Source: a bacterium BMS3Abin03 (GTDB taxonomy: Bacteria; Bacteroidota; Ignavibacteria; Ignavibacteriales; Ignavibacteriaceae). From it: a stretch of 54,104 bases of DNA. Location: positions 1 to 54,104 of the forward strand of contig JAJDNK010000068.1 of assembly GCA_022340715.1 (NCBI GenBank), in the 5' to 3' direction. The first letter of the stretch is position 1. The number at the start of each line of letters is the position of its first letter. Under the pieces are notes generated by a model that was given only the letters and a program-made list of their open reading frames with translations, was not told the DNA's origin and searched no databases. Of this stretch, positions 43,201-52,822 are shown one piece after another. Position numbers and translations under genes: made by a program.

Positions 43201-43828
43201 AATATTAGTTGCAGATGATCATGCTATTGTTCGTGAAGGATTAAAGCAGATAGTTGCTGAAGAAACTGATATGAGAGTCGCGGGTGAAGCTTCTAATGCA
43301 AATGAACTTTTTGGCCTGATTGAGCAAGAAGGCTGGGATATTGTTGTGCTCGATATAAATATGCCTGGAAAGAGCGGGCTCGAAGCGCTCAAGGAGATGA
43401 AAACACTTTATCCTAAGATACCGGTGCTTATCTTAAGTATGTTCGGAGAAGATCAATACGGACTGAGGGCGATAAAAGCCGGGGCCTCCGGGTATTTAAA
43501 AAAAGTTTCTGTACCAACTGAATTAGTATCTGCGATCAGAAAAATCGTAAATGGCGGAAAGTACATTAATCTATCCTTAGCTGAAAAACTTGCTGATATT
43601 GTTGATAAACCAAACAGAGAATTTCCGCACGATAGCCTTTCAGATCGTGAATACCAGATAATGTGTTTCATAGCCTCAGGTAAGTCGGCAGAAGAGATTG
43701 CAGATGATCTTGCCTTAAGCATCAATACAGTTTATACATACAGGAACCGGATACTTGAAAAAATGCATTTAAAATCGAATGTTGAGTTGACTCAGTATGC
43801 AATTCAAAATAAATTAATAGAAATTTAA
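43193..43828 (+). CDS. NarL/FixJ-family response regulator
   Basis: The 211-residue protein has a receiver with Asp8-Asp9, phospho-acceptor Asp54 in IVVLDINMPGKSG and Lys in YLKKVSV. The LuxR-type DNA-binding domain has LSDREYQIMCFIASGKSAEE and INTVYTYRNRILEKM. It is the partner of the PAS kinase, whose gene it overlaps by 8 bases. It has the same length as the propeller-system regulator but is clearly divergent from it. Confidence 0.95.
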   Translation: MIKILVADDHAIVREGLKQIVAEETDMRVAGEASNANELFGLIEQEGWDIVVLDINMPGKSGLEALKEMKTLYPKIPVLILSMFGEDQYGLRAIKAGASGYLKKVSVPTELVSAIRKIVNGGKYINLSLAEKLADIVDKPNREFPHDSLSDREYQIMCFIASGKSAEEIADDLALSINTVYTYRNRILEKMHLKSNVELTQYAIQNKLIEI

Positions 43829-43848
43829 TACAGGGAAGTAGGGAAGCG

Positions 43849-44901
43849 ATGAATGAATCTTCTAAGTTTTACTATCTTTTCTTTCTGTTTATAATTTTTG
43901 CACTTTTAACATCCTGTACAACAGTTTCTTATGAAACAGTTTATCCAACATTAAAGGATGGAAAATACGATAGTGAATTTCCTTACCGTGGAAGTTCCGA
44001 AGAGCTTGAAACGATTAGTCAAAGTGTTAAGAGGATAAATTCAACATGTTTTTATAAAACATATATTTTTAAAGAATCAGATGGTATAACATTGAAAAAC
44101 ATTCAGGATAGATCTTTGGAAGACATTGCAGTAGAAACCGGTTTTGCAGATCAGTCAAGTGCTGGAACAGGAACTATTATATATTATTGGGCAGGAAAAG
44201 TTGCTTTGCTAACATGTGCGCACGTAGTTAATTACCCGGATACAGTTATCTCCTTTGTTGCTGATACCGATGGAAATCCCACAGACTTTATCGAAACTAT
44301 CCTGGTAAAATCTAAACAAAGTGTTTATGTAGCAGGCTTTCCCGAAGGCAGTAATCTTGAGATTCTTGCTATCGACAAGAAGAATGATCTTGCATTAATA
44401 GGACGCAATTATTATAGTACAACTAATTATATCTTCCCGGTTCTTAATTATCCACTTGGCAAATCAAAAGAGCTTGAATGGGGATCGTTCGTATATATCT
44501 TCAGTTACCCGATGAATTTCCAGATGATCACAAAAGCATTAGTTAGCAGTCCGAACCTTGATGACAAGGGATCCTTTATTTTAGATGCGGTAATAAATAA
44601 AGGATCGAGTGGTGGGATAGTACTTGCAATAAAGGATGGTGTTCCAAACTTCGAGTTGGTAGGTATAATTCAGTGGGCACCGGGAGATGCAAATAATATA
44701 ATTGCACCGGAAAAGAGAAAAGGTAGTGAAACATATAACTCAATTTTACCTTATAAAGGGAAATTGTTTGTAAAAAGAAATCTTGATATAAAATACGGCA
44801 TAGCTAAAGTTATTCCCGTAAGTGCAATATCAGATTTTATAGAACAGAATAGTGTGGCACTTAAAAAACATGGCTATTACCTTGAAAAATTTGCAGAATG
44901 A
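43849..44901 (+). CDS. Lipoprotein with trypsin-like serine protease domain
   Basis: The 350-residue protein has a lipoprotein signal (lipobox LLTSC, Cys23) and a trypsin/HtrA-like fold. The catalytic triad can be placed as His in LLTCAHVVNYPD, Asp in DKKNDLALIGR and Ser in INKGSSGGIVLA. No PDZ domain follows. It lies 20 bases after the response regulator and is probably in the same operon, so the two-component pair may control an envelope protease (inference). Confidence 0.85.
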   Translation: MNESSKFYYLFFLFIIFALLTSCTTVSYETVYPTLKDGKYDSEFPYRGSSEELETISQSVKRINSTCFYKTYIFKESDGITLKNIQDRSLEDIAVETGFADQSSAGTGTIIYYWAGKVALLTCAHVVNYPDTVISFVADTDGNPTDFIETILVKSKQSVYVAGFPEGSNLEILAIDKKNDLALIGRNYYSTTNYIFPVLNYPLGKSKELEWGSFVYIFSYPMNFQMITKALVSSPNLDDKGSFILDAVINKGSSGGIVLAIKDGVPNFELVGIIQWAPGDANNIIAPEKRKGSETYNSILPYKGKLFVKRNLDIKYGIAKVIPVSAISDFIEQNSVALKKHGYYLEKFAE

Positions 44902-45011
44902 AAGACGGCAATACCGGCTTAATTGGAACTGTTGCAAAAAAATATTAAAATTCCTGACAGACGGTAACAATTTAGGTCTAATCGGAGTCTAATAGGTGTG
45001 GAGAGAAATTC

Positions 45012-45224
45012 ATGACAACAAAATTACTGGAAAAAGAATCTGTTAAGTTAAGATGTCCTCATTGCAAGAAAGACATTGACTCTGCATGGGTTTGCAAAAT
45101 CGAATCCTTCATCGGAACGAGATATGCATTTATGTGCAATTACTGTCAGAAACTTCTTGGAATTTCCGCAAATAAAGATTATACACTTCTGAAATCTTAC
45201 ACACAATCACAAGCATCAGCATAA
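45012..45224 (+). CDS. Small zinc-ribbon protein
   Basis: The 70-residue protein has two CxxC pairs (CPHCKKDID at about 15-18 and CNYCQKLLG at about 39-42), forming a likely single zinc ribbon. A GGAGAGA ribosome site precedes the ATG. No family is recognised. It converges with mnmA with only 7 bases between stops. Confidence 0.8.
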   Translation: MTTKLLEKESVKLRCPHCKKDIDSAWVCKIESFIGTRYAFMCNYCQKLLGISANKDYTLLKSYTQSQASA

Positions 45225-45231
45225 TTTCTTT

Positions 45232-46281
45232 TTATAAAATCACACCTCCGCCAAGACAAACATCATCTTCATAAAAAACAGCAAACTGTCCGGGCGCAAT
45301 TCCTTTATCGGGCTCATTGATTTTTATCGTTGCCTTGTTGTTGTTCAACCATTCAACCTTACATTCATATTTTTTAGCTCCATGCCTAATCTTAACTTTC
45401 AATTCATTTTTTACAGGTACTTCACCGGAAATCCAGTTAAATTTGCCAACACTGAATTCACTGCGATCTCTTGCAGATTTATTTTCTTTGGAGATATATA
45501 CAATGTTTTTCTCTACATCCTTTCTTACAACAAACCAGGGACCTCCACCTAGTTTCAAGCCAGATCTCTGTCCGATTGTGTAATAATAATAACCTGGATG
45601 AATTCCTAAAACTTTTCCGGAATCTATGTCAATGATTTCGCCTTCAGCCTCACCCAGATGATGTTTAATAAATTCTTTGAATTTTATTTGTCCGAGAAAA
45701 CAAATTCCCTGGCTGTCTCTTCTGGCCATAGTTGGAAGATCAAATTTTTCTGCAAACTTCCTGATTTCTGTTTTTTTGTATTTACCAATTGGAAACAAAG
45801 CACGTGCAATCTGTTCCTGGGTCAGATAAGCAAGAAAATATGTTTGATCTTTAACCAGATCGGGTGAAGTTTTGAGTAAATATTTTCCATTGCTTTGTTC
45901 AATATTCGCGTAATGCCCGCTTGCTACCTTTTCGAATGAAGAATCAATCTTATCATAAAACTGTCCGAACTTAATCAGGCTATTGCAAAAGATATCCGGA
46001 TTGGGTGTTCTTCCTTCTTTTATCTCTTCAATTGTATATGAGACAACATTATCCCAATACTCCGTTTGTAATGGAATAATCTCAAGAGGGACACCGGTTT
46101 GTTTACAAACTCCTCTTGCATACTTTAAATCCTTTTCCCAGGGGCACTCACCAAGAAATGAAAACTCATCCTGCAGCCAGATTTTCAGATAGAAAGCTGT
46201 TAAATCGTGGCCCTGATCTTTAAGTAATCTTAGGGTAACAGAACTATCGACACCACCGGAAAGTAATACTGCAATTTTCAT
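45232..46281 (-). CDS. mnmA: tRNA-specific 2-thiouridylase
   Basis: The 349-residue enzyme thiolates U34 of Lys, Glu and Gln tRNAs. It has the PP-loop LLSGGVDSSV at the N-terminus, the first catalytic Cys in NPDIFCNSLIKFG, GHYANIE, and the second Cys in DSQGICFLGQIKFKEF. A beta-barrel C-terminal domain completes it. FLGECPWEKD matches the plant/cyanobacterial-type variant as I recall. I use the ATG at 46281; a GTG at 46287 is the alternative. Confidence 0.96.
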   Translation of the reverse strand: MKIAVLLSGGVDSSVTLRLLKDQGHDLTAFYLKIWLQDEFSFLGECPWEKDLKYARGVCKQTGVPLEIIPLQTEYWDNVVSYTIEEIKEGRTPNPDIFCNSLIKFGQFYDKIDSSFEKVASGHYANIEQSNGKYLLKTSPDLVKDQTYFLAYLTQEQIARALFPIGKYKKTEIRKFAEKFDLPTMARRDSQGICFLGQIKFKEFIKHHLGEAEGEIIDIDSGKVLGIHPGYYYYTIGQRSGLKLGGGPWFVVRKDVEKNIVYISKENKSARDRSEFSVGKFNWISGEVPVKNELKVKIRHGAKKYECKVEWLNNNKATIKINEPDKGIAPGQFAVFYEDDVCLGGGVIL

Positions 46282-46359
46282 AGGCACAAAAAATATTGTC
46301 GTAAAGATAATTAAATATGAGAGGAGAATTAACTAAATGTCAACCTAAAGATAAGTGGA

Positions 46360-46866
46360 TTATTTTTTCGCAGGAGCTTTTCCTCTTCGTTTTTCTGTTA
46401 TATGCTCTATTACCTGGTTATATAAATCTTTTGACACTTTACTTAGGATTAAAGAGATCAGCTTACTCGAGTTATTTATCTTTTGGGAAAAACCAATTCG
46501 TAGTTTGTTTCGCCCGTCATTTACTTTTAATATGCCGGACGGTTTACCATCAAATATTCCGCCTCCCAGCGATTCGATATCTTCATATCTGATCGTAATA
46601 ACTTTATTAGAAAAAATAAAATTAGAACAAATCATTTTTTCTTCATCAGCTTCAATCTTAAACGGTAAAATTTTATAATAAACAAAATAGCTTTTATTTA
46701 TAATGTAAATGATAATGAGTGCTATCGCCAACGGAAGAAGAAGCCACAAATTTTGATCTAGATAAAATACAATTGGTATTATTTGTAATGAAAGTAAAAC
46801 TGTGACAATAACATTTCCCAATGTGAAAATTATACGATAAAAGAATGAATATGTGAAAATTTGCAT
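46360..46866 (-). CDS. Small membrane protein with PH-like C-terminal domain
   Basis: The 168-residue protein has two N-terminal helices (about 10-32 and 38-58). A soluble part follows with FKIEADEEKMICSNFIFSNK, ITIRYEDIESLGGGIFDGK and a Lys-rich end. The beta-strand pattern after a helix pair resembles bacterial PH-like proteins, but I do not recognise a family. It lies 78 bases upstream of mnmA on the same strand and may share its transcript. Confidence 0.7.
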   Translation of the reverse strand: MQIFTYSFFYRIIFTLGNVIVTVLLSLQIIPIVFYLDQNLWLLLPLAIALIIIYIINKSYFVYYKILPFKIEADEEKMICSNFIFSNKVITIRYEDIESLGGGIFDGKPSGILKVNDGRNKLRIGFSQKINNSSKLISLILSKVSKDLYNQVIEHITEKRRGKAPAKK

Positions 46867-46915
46867 GCTTTTGTTTTATATATGTAATTGTCCGGATTAG
46901 TAAAACTATTTAGCA

Positions 46916-46947
46916 GTTAAAAAGCCGCCTTAGAGGTAGGCGGCTTT
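46916..46947 (-). terminator. Rho-independent terminator after the DUF4920 gene
   Basis: On the minus strand a perfect 10-bp GC-rich stem (AAAGCCGCCT / AGGCGGCTTT) with a 7-base loop runs into TTTTTAA. It starts 28 bases after the DUF4920 stop codon. Confidence 0.9.
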
Positions 46948-46974
46948 CTAAAATTAATTTTTTAATAAATACAT

Positions 46975-47451
46975 TTATTCTTTTTCAATCTCAGCACCGA
47001 TTCCTTTAACCTGGTAAAGAGTAACAGGACCATCCACAGAGGTAGGATCAAATTCGTTTCCTGTTTCTTCTGCCTCATGACTAAAATACTCAATTGCCTC
47101 TTCTTCTGTCAATTCAATCTTATATACTTTCCCTTCAACGGTTGCCATTTTACCTTTGGCTTCTTTAGGGAAAACAATCTCTCCCTCTTTAACTTTGACT
47201 CTGATTTTACCCACTTCCTCGTCAGATTTAAGTTCTATCCAGCAGCCCATCATTGGGCAAACATCCAGAACTTCTCCTTCTACTAAAACAGTTTTGTCAA
47301 GAAAACTTTCAGGACTGTTAAGGATATCTGAAATATTTGTCTTTTCATCAAGTGTTATTTCTTTTCCATATTTATCTTTTGCATCGCCGAAAGCAAAACA
47401 TATATTTACCATAACTAAAGAGATAAGAAGTATTTTAATAATTCCTTTCAT
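46975..47451 (-). CDS. Secreted DUF4920 protein
   Basis: The 158-residue protein has a Sec signal (about 1-20, MKGIIKILLISLVMVNICFA). An OB-fold-like domain follows with VLVEGEVLDVCPMMGCWIEL, the hallmark of DUF4920. The two conserved cysteines in CPMMGC and nearby Met could bind a metal such as copper, but function is unknown. A GGGAGC ribosome site precedes the ATG. It forms an operon with the lipoprotein gene 17 bases upstream and ends in a clear terminator. Confidence 0.9.
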   Translation of the reverse strand: MKGIIKILLISLVMVNICFAFGDAKDKYGKEITLDEKTNISDILNSPESFLDKTVLVEGEVLDVCPMMGCWIELKSDEEVGKIRVKVKEGEIVFPKEAKGKMATVEGKVYKIELTEEEAIEYFSHEAEETGNEFDPTSVDGPVTLYQVKGIGAEIEKE

Positions 47452-47468
47452 AATGCTCCCGCTATTTG

Positions 47469-48278
47469 TTAATTAAATTTAATAGAAACCGGTTTCTGCA
47501 TTTCTATTTTCATTCCCGGTATATCTTTTACGAGTTCTTTCATTTCCTTAATATTTTTGGGGGGATTTTCCTTAAGCATATTTAGTTTTTTCTTATTCTT
47601 AATTAGCTTACCAAAATCTATATCAAGTAGTGTCACTTCGGAACCATCAACGTAAGAGGCATTGGTATTAACGATTTTACCCTGCGGTTCCAAAGAAATT
47701 TTCACTCTCATTCCATCCATCATTTTTAAGATGTTGTCATTTAATTGATTATCACCGTTGCTGTCATTTTCATTAGATTCATCTTCGCCCTCATCGAAAT
47801 CATCTTTTTCAGGTCTGTTGATTATAAGTTCAGCGACATTGCCCGGTTTAAATTTGAAAGTATAGTAATCATCTTCTGCTCCACTGTCTCCATCATCCAT
47901 ATCAACTTTCGAATTTGGATTGGCATCCATCGTCAGAGTATTTATATCTTTAAATGAATATACTGCCTGGTATCCTTCCCAACCATTTTGTTTAATTTCT
48001 TTCCCGGATATATATTTTACATCCTTGCCGTAATTCGATACCTTATTTTTCAGATCATCTTCCTTGAATAAACTGAACTGTTCTTTTTCACCAGAAGAAT
48101 CCGGCATTGAATTCATAAATTGATTCATCATTTGTATTACCAGTTCGCTCATCAAAACTTTTTCTTCAATTGTGCCGCTTCCGTCTTTATTGAGCTTAAC
48201 CTTCGTATCTACGCGGATACAACCTGAAAAAAGGGCCGTAGATAATATCAGGATGAAAATAATCTTAAAAAATCTCAT
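47469..48278 (-). CDS. Lipoprotein of unknown function (LppM-like start)
   Basis: The 269-residue protein has a lipoprotein signal (LFSGC, Cys20) followed by RVDTKVKLNKDGSGTIEEKV. This is a strand-turn motif shared with LppM-type lipoproteins. An acidic Asp/Glu/Asn-rich stretch lies at about residues 150-180. An AGAGGAG ribosome site precedes the ATG. The partner DUF4920 protein is also exported, so both act in the envelope. No catalytic motif is visible. Confidence 0.8.
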   Translation of the reverse strand: MRFFKIIFILILSTALFSGCIRVDTKVKLNKDGSGTIEEKVLMSELVIQMMNQFMNSMPDSSGEKEQFSLFKEDDLKNKVSNYGKDVKYISGKEIKQNGWEGYQAVYSFKDINTLTMDANPNSKVDMDDGDSGAEDDYYTFKFKPGNVAELIINRPEKDDFDEGEDESNENDSNGDNQLNDNILKMMDGMRVKISLEPQGKIVNTNASYVDGSEVTLLDIDFGKLIKNKKKLNMLKENPPKNIKEMKELVKDIPGMKIEMQKPVSIKFN

Positions 48279-48409
48279 ATCTTACTCCTCTTAGTGAATA
48301 ATAATACAACTTTTTCAATGCAATTTACAATTTTATATGAATACATTTCCTAAGAATTCAATAAATTCAAACTAATTTACTTTTAAGACAAATAATTACA
48401 TCGGAAAAA

Positions 48410-48440
48410 TTGAAAGTAATGATCTTCCGTACTATATTTG
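48410..48440 (+). promoter_or_regulatory. carAB promoter
   Basis: TTGAAA and TATATT are separated by 17 bases. The -10 region reads TATATTTG, an exact match to the Bacteroidota -7 box TAnnTTTG. Transcription should begin near 48446 and give a leader of about 108 bases. Confidence 0.65.
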
Positions 48441-48513
48441 CCGGAGAAATTAAGAGAGAGAATTTAGAATTACAGAAGTCAAAGACATAATATTTTTTAG
48501 TAAGAGAGCTGAT

Positions 48514-48542
48514 TAGCCGCTCAAGAGAGTGGCTATTTTTTT
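48514..48542 (+). terminator. Terminator-like attenuator hairpin in the carAB leader
   Basis: TAGCCGCTC / GAGTGGCTA (9 bp, one G-U) with an AAGA loop is followed by seven T. It ends 12 bases before the carA ATG and about 100 bases after the promoter. A weaker competing hairpin (48505-48522) can pair GAG-GCT with AGC-CTC and would sequester the 5' arm. Confidence 0.65.
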
Positions 48543-48554
48543 ATTTAAACTTTT

Positions 48555-49631
48555 ATGAAGAGAGAAAAAACAGAAGCAAAACTGGTTCTTGAAAACGGTT
48601 CCGAATTTACAGGGAAGAGTTTTGGATTTGAGGGTAACGTAAATGGTGAAGTTGTATTTAATACAGGGATGGTCGGTTACCCCGAAACTCTGACTGATCC
48701 TTCTTACCGCGGACAAATTTTAGTTTGTACGTTCCCTCTTATTGGTAATTACGGAATCCCCTCTGGAGATAGGGAATTTAATCTGCTGAAAAATTTTGAA
48801 TCGGAATCGATCCATGTTCGTGCAATGATAGTTTCCGATTACTCTGAAGACTATTCTCATTGGTCTGCAAAAAAATCTCTAAGCGATTGGCTGGTTGAAG
48901 AAAAAATCCCCGGTATTACTGGTATAGATACAAGAATGCTGACGCGAAAACTTCGTGAAAAAGGAACAATGCTTGGCAAAATTATAATAGATTCTAAGCA
49001 AGAAATAGATTTTGAAGATCCGAACAAGCTGGATCTTGTTGGTGAAGTTTGTGTAAAAGAACCCGTGGAATATCCTGCCGGAGATAAAAAAATAATCCTT
49101 CTCGATTGTGGAACGAAAAACAATATTATTCGGGCATTTGTAAAAAGAGGTATAACAGTAATAAGAGTTCCTTATGATTTTGATTTTCTGAATACGAAAG
49201 CAGACGGTGTTCTGATTTCAAATGGTCCCGGAGATCCCAAGATTAATTCGGTTACTATTGAAAACACTAAAAGATATATTGCTAAAAATGAACCACTTCT
49301 TGGTATTTGTTTGGGCTCACAGATTCTTGCATTAGCTGCAGGTGCAGACACTTATAAACTTAAGTACGGGCACCGTGGTCTTAATCAGCCGTGTAATGAA
49401 TTGGGTACAAAGCGAAGTTATATTACTTCACAAAATCATGGTTATGCAGTAAACGCAAGTACGCTACCGCAGGATTGGAGAGAGTGGTTTGTAAATGATA
49501 ATGATGGAACGAATGAAGGATTACTTCATATTTCGAAACCATTTTTTGCTGCCCAATTTCACCCGGAAGCATCACCGGGACCGGACGACAGCGAGTTTAT
49601 ATTCGATATGTTTATTAGAGCAATAGGATGA
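48555..49631 (+). CDS. carA: Carbamoyl-phosphate synthase small subunit
   Basis: The 358-residue glutaminase subunit supplies ammonia for carbamoyl phosphate, used in pyrimidine and arginine synthesis. The N-terminal domain (VVFNTGMVGYPETLTDPSY) is followed by a class I glutaminase with SNGPGDP, nucleophile Cys252 in LLGICLGSQ, HRGLNQP and FHPEASPGP. The carB ATG overlaps its stop (ATGA). Its leader holds an intrinsic-terminator hairpin, implying premature termination control. Confidence 0.97.
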   Translation: MKREKTEAKLVLENGSEFTGKSFGFEGNVNGEVVFNTGMVGYPETLTDPSYRGQILVCTFPLIGNYGIPSGDREFNLLKNFESESIHVRAMIVSDYSEDYSHWSAKKSLSDWLVEEKIPGITGIDTRMLTRKLREKGTMLGKIIIDSKQEIDFEDPNKLDLVGEVCVKEPVEYPAGDKKIILLDCGTKNNIIRAFVKRGITVIRVPYDFDFLNTKADGVLISNGPGDPKINSVTIENTKRYIAKNEPLLGICLGSQILALAAGADTYKLKYGHRGLNQPCNELGTKRSYITSQNHGYAVNASTLPQDWREWFVNDNDGTNEGLLHISKPFFAAQFHPEASPGPDDSEFIFDMFIRAIG

Positions 49632-52600
49632 ACAGAAGAAAAAAGCCAAATAAAACTTTAATAGTTGGCTCCGGTGCATTGCAAATCGGCCAGGCAGGAG
49701 AATTCGATTATTCGGGAAGTCAGGCAATAAAAGCACTAAAAGAAGATGGAATAACGAGTGTACTAGTAAATCCTAACATTGCAACAATTCAAACATCAGA
49801 TAATTTTGCTGATAAAGTTTATTTTGTCCCCATTACAGCAGATGCGGTTGAAAAGGTTATTGAAAAAGAAAAACCTGATTGTATTCTTCTTCAGTTCGGT
49901 GGACAAACCGCTTTAAACGTTGGTGTAGAACTTTTCGAGAAAGGAATATTAAAAGAGCACGGTGTTGAAGTTCTGGGTACTTCGGTCCGAGCAATTCAGT
50001 CTACCGAGGACAGGCTGCTATTTACAAACAAGTGCAATGAGATTGGTTTAAAAGTCGCATCGAGTAAAACAGCTCAGAATACCGATGAAGCAATAGCTGT
50101 TGCAAAAGAGATAGGGTACCCTGTTATGGTGCGAATTGCATATGCTCTTGGTGGTTTAGGTTCAGGAATAGTAAACAACGAAGTTGAACTTGTAGAAAAA
50201 GCGACAAAAGCTTTCAAATTTACGAATCAGATTTTGATCGAAGAATCTCTTCGTGGATGGAAAGAAGTTGAATACGAAATTGTTAGGGATAAGTTTGATA
50301 ACTGTATTACAATTTGCTCAATGGAGAATATTGATCCGATGGGCATACACACCGGAGACAGCGTTGTTATTGCACCGGTTCAAACTCTTACTGCCCAGGA
50401 AAATTTTAAGCTAAGATCGATCGGAATAAAGTTAATAAGACACATCGGCGTTATCGGTGAATGCAATATTCAATATGCTCTCGACCCTAACTCAGACGAT
50501 TACAGAATAATAGAAGTAAATGCACGTTTAAGCAGAAGTTCAGCCTTAGCTTCAAAAGCAACCGGCTATCCCTTAGCGTTCATCGCAACAAAGCTTGCAC
50601 TCGGTTATGCACTCAATGAAATTGAAAATAACATCACACAACAAACTTCTGCCTGTTTCGAACCAGCATTGGATTACGTCGCTCTTAAGTTTCCCCGATG
50701 GGATCTTCAAAAGTTTCAACAGGTAAGTACCCAGCTTGGTTCTGAGATGAAATCGGTTGGCGAGGTGATGTCGCTTGGAAGAAGCTTCGAAGAAGTTCTC
50801 CAGAAAGCGATAAGAATGCTTGATGTTGGATTAAACGGATTTGTCGGTAATGATTTGCAGTTCGATGATCTTGATAAAGAGCTTTCTGAACCGACTGATA
50901 AAAGAATTCTGGCAATTGCTATCGCACTTCAAAACGGTTATTCTATTGATAGAATTTACAAGCTTACAAAAATCACGAAATGGTTTTTGTATAAGATGAA
51001 AAACATCATTGATACCAAGCTGAAAATAAAAGGAAAACCACTTAAGCAGATCGATAAAAAATTAATGCTTGAAGCAAAACAAAATGGTTTTTCGGATAAA
51101 CAGATAGGAATCTTGGCAAATACAGATCAGCAAACAGTTCGTGAATACAGAAAAGATTTAGATGTTGTTCCTGTGGTTAAACAGATCGATACACTTGCAG
51201 CTGAGTATCCGGCACAAACAAATTATCTATACTTAACGTATCACGGGCAGGAAAACGATATACAACTTGCTCAGGAAGACCAGATTGTTGTTCTTGGAAG
51301 CGGACCTTACAGGATAGGTTCTTCGGTTGAATTTGACTGGTGCTGCGTAACGGCCGTTAGCACTATTAATAAAAGCGGTCATAAATCTATTATGATCAAT
51401 TGCAATCCCGAAACTGTTAGCACCGATTACGATATTTGTAACAAGCTTTATTTTGAACAGCTAACACTTGAAAGAGTGCTAGACATCTGCGATATGGAAA
51501 AGCCGAAAGGGGTTATTATTTCAATGGGCGGGCAGGTTCCGAATAACCTTGCAGTTAAGCTCTATAATGCTGGAATAAGAATTCTCGGCACTTCGCCAAA
51601 TCAAATCGATAATGCGGAAAGCAGGCACAAGTTTTCAAATATTCTGGATAAGCTTGATATCGATCAGCCAGAATGGACAGAAGTTACTACATTACAGGCA
51701 GCAAGAGAATTTGCGGAGAGAGTAAACTATCCTGTTCTCATAAGGCCAAGTTATGTTTTAAGCGGTGCAGCAATGAGCATAGTTCTTACAGATGATGAAC
51801 TTGAAACATATTTAAAGAAAGCAACCGAACTAGATACAGAACATCCGGTGGTAATAAGCAAGTTCATAACCGATGCAAGGGAGATAGAAGTTGATGCGGT
51901 TGCAGATGATGGGACGCTTTATTGTTATGCAATTGCCGAACACGTAGAAAATGCTGGCGTTCATTCCGGCGATGCAACAATTGTTCTTCCACCTCAAAGA
52001 ACATATCTCGAAACGATGCGTAGAGTTAAGCTGATAACAAAAGAGATTGCTCGCGAGCTTGAGATTTGCGGACCTTTCAATATTCAATTCATTGCGAAGG
52101 ATAACGATGTAAAAGTTATCGAGTGTAACTTAAGAGCTTCGAGAAGTTTTCCGTTTGTATCGAAAACCTTGAAAATTAATTTCATCGATCTTGCGACAAG
52201 AATAATGCTCGGCGAAAAACTTCCAAAACTCGATAAATCTTCCTTCGATCTTGACTATGTTGGTGTGAAAGCATCGCAGTTTTCATTTACCCGCTTAAAA
52301 GGTTCGGATCCTGTTACTGGTGTTGAAATGTCATCTACTGGCGAAGTAGCTTGTCTCGGTGATGATTTTAATGAAGCATTCTTAAAAAGTATGTTATCAG
52401 CAGGAAAGAAAATCCCTGAGAAGGGTGTTCTTCTGTCAACGGGAACTCCTTTAAATAAAGCCGAACTTCTTGAAGACATTCAGAGACTCAAAAAAATGGG
52501 ATTGAAGTTTTTCGGCACTAAAGGTACAGCGGATTATTACAACCAAAACGGAATTGAAGTGGAAGTTTTATACAGACCTTTCGATGAGAAAAAACCCGAT

Positions 52601-52822
52601 GTGCTAACTGTCCTTAATTCGGGTGAGATAGATATGGTAATTAACATTCCCAAAACCACGGAGAAAGTAGAGCTCGACAGCGATTACATTGTCCGAAGAA
52701 AAGCTGTTGATCTTAATATCCCTCTCTTTACTAATGTGCAGGCAACAAAACGGTTTATAAAATCACTTGCACAGTACAAGTCAGAAAATCTTAAAATTAA
52801 AAGCTGGGATGAGTACCAGTAA
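49628..52822 (+). CDS. carB: Carbamoyl-phosphate synthase large subunit
   Basis: The 1064-residue subunit has two homologous ATP-grasp halves. The first (about 1-400) has VGSGALQIGQAGEFDYSGSQ, and the second (about 550-930) has VLGSGPYRIGSSVEFDWCCV. The helical oligomerisation domain lies between them, and a C-terminal MGS-like allosteric domain covers about 935-1064. Length and order match the family. It overlaps carA by 4 bases. No terminator follows it clearly. Confidence 0.97.
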   Translation: MNRRKKPNKTLIVGSGALQIGQAGEFDYSGSQAIKALKEDGITSVLVNPNIATIQTSDNFADKVYFVPITADAVEKVIEKEKPDCILLQFGGQTALNVGVELFEKGILKEHGVEVLGTSVRAIQSTEDRLLFTNKCNEIGLKVASSKTAQNTDEAIAVAKEIGYPVMVRIAYALGGLGSGIVNNEVELVEKATKAFKFTNQILIEESLRGWKEVEYEIVRDKFDNCITICSMENIDPMGIHTGDSVVIAPVQTLTAQENFKLRSIGIKLIRHIGVIGECNIQYALDPNSDDYRIIEVNARLSRSSALASKATGYPLAFIATKLALGYALNEIENNITQQTSACFEPALDYVALKFPRWDLQKFQQVSTQLGSEMKSVGEVMSLGRSFEEVLQKAIRMLDVGLNGFVGNDLQFDDLDKELSEPTDKRILAIAIALQNGYSIDRIYKLTKITKWFLYKMKNIIDTKLKIKGKPLKQIDKKLMLEAKQNGFSDKQIGILANTDQQTVREYRKDLDVVPVVKQIDTLAAEYPAQTNYLYLTYHGQENDIQLAQEDQIVVLGSGPYRIGSSVEFDWCCVTAVSTINKSGHKSIMINCNPETVSTDYDICNKLYFEQLTLERVLDICDMEKPKGVIISMGGQVPNNLAVKLYNAGIRILGTSPNQIDNAESRHKFSNILDKLDIDQPEWTEVTTLQAAREFAERVNYPVLIRPSYVLSGAAMSIVLTDDELETYLKKATELDTEHPVVISKFITDAREIEVDAVADDGTLYCYAIAEHVENAGVHSGDATIVLPPQRTYLETMRRVKLITKEIARELEICGPFNIQFIAKDNDVKVIECNLRASRSFPFVSKTLKINFIDLATRIMLGEKLPKLDKSSFDLDYVGVKASQFSFTRLKGSDPVTGVEMSSTGEVACLGDDFNEAFLKSMLSAGKKIPEKGVLLSTGTPLNKAELLEDIQRLKKMGLKFFGTKGTADYYNQNGIEVEVLYRPFDEKKPDVLTVLNSGEIDMVINIPKTTEKVELDSDYIVRRKAVDLNIPLFTNVQATKRFIKSLAQYKSENLKIKSWDEYQ

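Noticed and set aside
48505-48542. Canonical PyrR-binding loop in the carA leader
   Set aside because: The AGAGAG core is reminiscent, but the surrounding stem does not match the Firmicutes consensus well enough to call it.
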